In this document: piece after piece, positions 62,586 through 64,000 of the stretch
Numbering within the stretch: the first letter of the stretch is position 1
Layout: the number at the start of each line of letters is the position of its first letter
Assembly: GCF_003946555.1 (NCBI RefSeq)
Contig: NZ_RHOO01000002.1
Span: forward strand, 1-64,000
Direction: 5' to 3'
Source of the DNA: Companilactobacillus hulinensis
GTDB lineage: Bacteria; Bacillota; Bacilli; Lactobacillales; Lactobacillaceae
DNA: 64,000 nt
Notes under the pieces: model-generated
What the model saw: only the letters and a program-made list of their open reading frames with translations
Told to the model about the DNA's origin: nothing
Databases searched by the model: none
Position numbers and translations under genes: made by a program

Positions 62586-63791
62586 ATGACAGATACATTG
62601 TATAAGAACTTTAAACTTTTTGATGGTGATAAGCCGGAGATTCAAGATGACGCTTGGTTCGTTGTAGATAGTGAAAAAGGAGAAATTACAAATCTTGGCT
62701 TTGGAGCCGATGCACCGGATGCTGATGAAACTGTCGACTTAGATGATAAATACGTGATGCCTGGACTGATCAACGCACATACACATATTATGATGAACCC
62801 TATTTCTAATAAGTTGAATTATCTTTCCGAAGCGGAAGTTACATTCACTGCATTACAAAATTTGAAGGAATTACTTAAGACGGGAGTTACTTATATTAGA
62901 GACTGTGGTTGTGCATTTGATGTAGATATTAAACTTGCTAAATTACAAGCTGAGGGTCAATTAGGTGGAACAGAGATTCTTCCATCTGGGCGTCCAATGA
63001 GTATGACTGGTGGACATGGTGATTTCACTGAAGGACTTAATGGCGAGACAACTTGGGGTAACTTGGTCGATTCCAAAGATGAAATGAGGAAGGCCGTTCG
63101 TCAAGAATTTAAATTGGGTGCCAAGAATATCAAAGTCATGGCAACCGGTGGTGTTATGTCAGCTACCGATCAAATCGATGATACAGAGTTGACTGAAGCT
63201 GAAATGGCTGTTGCTGTTGAGGAGGCACATTCAAAGCATATGACAGTTGCCGCCCATGCGGAGGGTGCAAATGGTATTCATAATGCAATTGTTGCTGGTG
63301 TTGATTCAGTTGAACACGGCTCATATATTACGGACGAAGATATTCAGCTTATGTTAAAACAAGGTACATATCTAACTCCAACGTTGATTGCCGCCTATAC
63401 GATTCCAGAATATGGTGAAGGTAAACTTCCACAATACATGCTTGATAAGGCTAATTCGTTCATTGATACATTCTTCAAACGTATTGGAGTTGCTATTAAA
63501 GCAGGAGTAAAAATTGCGTTAGGCACTGATGCTGGAACTCCATTTAATGGATTCAAGGACGTTCCATATGAACTTGAATTGTTAACAAAAGTTGGAGCAA
63601 CAAATACTCAAGCACTATTTGCTTCATCACAAAACAGTGCCAAATTATTGGGCATCGATGATAAATATGGAACTTTGCAAGAAGGTAAGGTTGCTGATTT
63701 CTTAGTATTGGATAATGATCCAGTTGCTGACGTAAAAGCAGTTCAACAAGTTGATAAGTCAGTATACAAAAAAGGTGTAAAAGTATTCTAA
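62586..63791 (+). CDS. Metal-dependent amidohydrolase (imidazolonepropionase/Xaa-Pro dipeptidase-like)
   Basis: A 401-residue member of the amidohydrolase superfamily with a split N-/C-terminal beta sandwich and a TIM barrel. Metal motifs: PGLINAHTHIMM (HxH), KVMATGGVMS (the position of the bridging lysine), VAAHAEGANG, SVEHGSY and GTDAGTPFNG (Asp). This set matches the imidazolonepropionase-like/prolidase group that acts on dipeptides or lactams. ATG 62586 follows AGGAGG by seven bases; ATG 62580 is too close to it. A paralogue follows in tandem. Confidence 0.9.
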   Translation: MTDTLYKNFKLFDGDKPEIQDDAWFVVDSEKGEITNLGFGADAPDADETVDLDDKYVMPGLINAHTHIMMNPISNKLNYLSEAEVTFTALQNLKELLKTGVTYIRDCGCAFDVDIKLAKLQAEGQLGGTEILPSGRPMSMTGGHGDFTEGLNGETTWGNLVDSKDEMRKAVRQEFKLGAKNIKVMATGGVMSATDQIDDTELTEAEMAVAVEEAHSKHMTVAAHAEGANGIHNAIVAGVDSVEHGSYITDEDIQLMLKQGTYLTPTLIAAYTIPEYGEGKLPQYMLDKANSFIDTFFKRIGVAIKAGVKIALGTDAGTPFNGFKDVPYELELLTKVGATNTQALFASSQNSAKLLGIDDKYGTLQEGKVADFLVLDNDPVADVKAVQQVDKSVYKKGVKVF

Positions 63792-63813
63792 AAAATTGAG
63801 GAGTTCGTTTAAG

Positions 63814-64000
63814 ATGACAACATTTGTAAATTTGAAATTATTTAATGGTACTGATGACAAAATTATTGATAACAGTTACATGACTGTTGATGAGAAAGGA
63901 AAACTCACAGATGTTGGTGTCGGTACTCCTGCAAATTCTGACGATGAGGTAGTTGATCTTCAAGGAAAATACGTTATGCCTGGATTGATTAACGCCCATA
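63814..64000 (+). CDS. Second amidohydrolase of the tandem pair (cut by window end)
   Basis: ATG 63814, after GAGGAG, opens a frame that runs off the window. The 62 visible residues (MTTFVNLKLFNGTDDKIID, later DLQGKYVMPGLINAH) align with the start of the previous gene, including the first metal motif. It is the 5' part of a paralogue, 22 bp downstream and surely in the same operon. Confidence 0.9.
   Translation, partial: MTTFVNLKLFNGTDDKIIDNSYMTVDEKGKLTDVGVGTPANSDDEVVDLQGKYVMPGLINAH

Noticed and set aside
1-64000. Insertion sequences, transposases, CRISPR arrays, rRNA, replication origin
   Set aside because: None seen on either strand. The dispersed elements have no coding capacity and no regular spacing, so they are neither IS nor CRISPR.

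Overview
The window is a low-GC, gene-dense bacterial chromosome segment with AGGAGG-type ribosome binding sites, frequent TTG/GTG starts, T-box leaders, DinR-type LexA boxes, CcpA (cre) sites and Gram-positive envelope genes (LTA-synthase-like, PrsA, WxL-type surface protein). The gene content points to the Lactobacillaceae, and a Companilactobacillus-like genome is my best guess. That placement is inference from family resemblance; no search was run.

Layout. 0-5.2 kb: end of an unknown gene, macrodomain hydrolase, mscL, a CPA1 antiporter, and on the minus strand brnQ behind a T-box. 5.4-8.1 kb: argGH. 8.1-15 kb: a secreted two-repeat protein, two ASCH-domain genes, a large WxL-type surface protein with a cre-like site in its promoter, and an OmpR-type two-component system. 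15-18.7 kb: a divergent envelope-glycosylation unit (tiny membrane peptide, GT39 ArnT/YkcB-like enzyme, GT2 YkcC-like enzyme, another tiny membrane peptide). 19-25 kb: guaC with PurBox-like operators, glnA with structured 5' and 3' regions, an LTA-synthase-family protein. 25.2-29.3 kb: an SOS island (YolD-like protein and Y-family polymerase, each with a LexA box). 29.3-36.4 kb: MarR/ABC/GNAT cluster, B3/4-domain protein, phage-like relic pair, acetyltransferase, HAD phosphatase, tRNA-Gly. 36.6-43.1 kb: lipoprotein, cold-shock gene, arcABC and T-box-controlled argS. 43.1-44.2 kb: decayed gene plus repeat elements. 44.2-63 kb: conserved housekeeping (Rlu synthase, PBP1A, YlbF-like, yhaO-yhaN-yhaM, prsA, yhaH, hit, ecsAB, trmB, ytpP, ytpR, murC), then a Bcr/CflA-type MFS efflux gene, a membrane transporter and tandem amidohydrolases.

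How genes work together. Arginine is handled in both directions: argGH makes it, arcABC breaks it down to ATP, ammonia and CO2, and argS is governed by an Arg T-box (candidate specifier CGC). The two-component system probably controls the divergent glycosyltransferase unit through 11-bp phased repeats. The yha-prsA-hit-ecs block keeps the neighbourhood seen in Bacillus.

Two observations stand out. First, the MFS gene at 59919 is preceded by a promoter, a short leader-peptide ORF (59835-59900) and an 11-bp perfect inverted repeat that puts its Shine-Dalgarno and start codon in a loop: the layout of ribosome-mediated translational attenuation of a drug-efflux gene. Second, four copies (three full, one shortened) of a dispersed multi-stem element lie at 19.0, 43.9, 44.1 and 52.4 kb. 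Helix sequences differ between copies but base pairing is kept, as expected for a selected RNA or DNA structure. I know no name for it. No transposase, IS, CRISPR array, rRNA or replication origin was seen.
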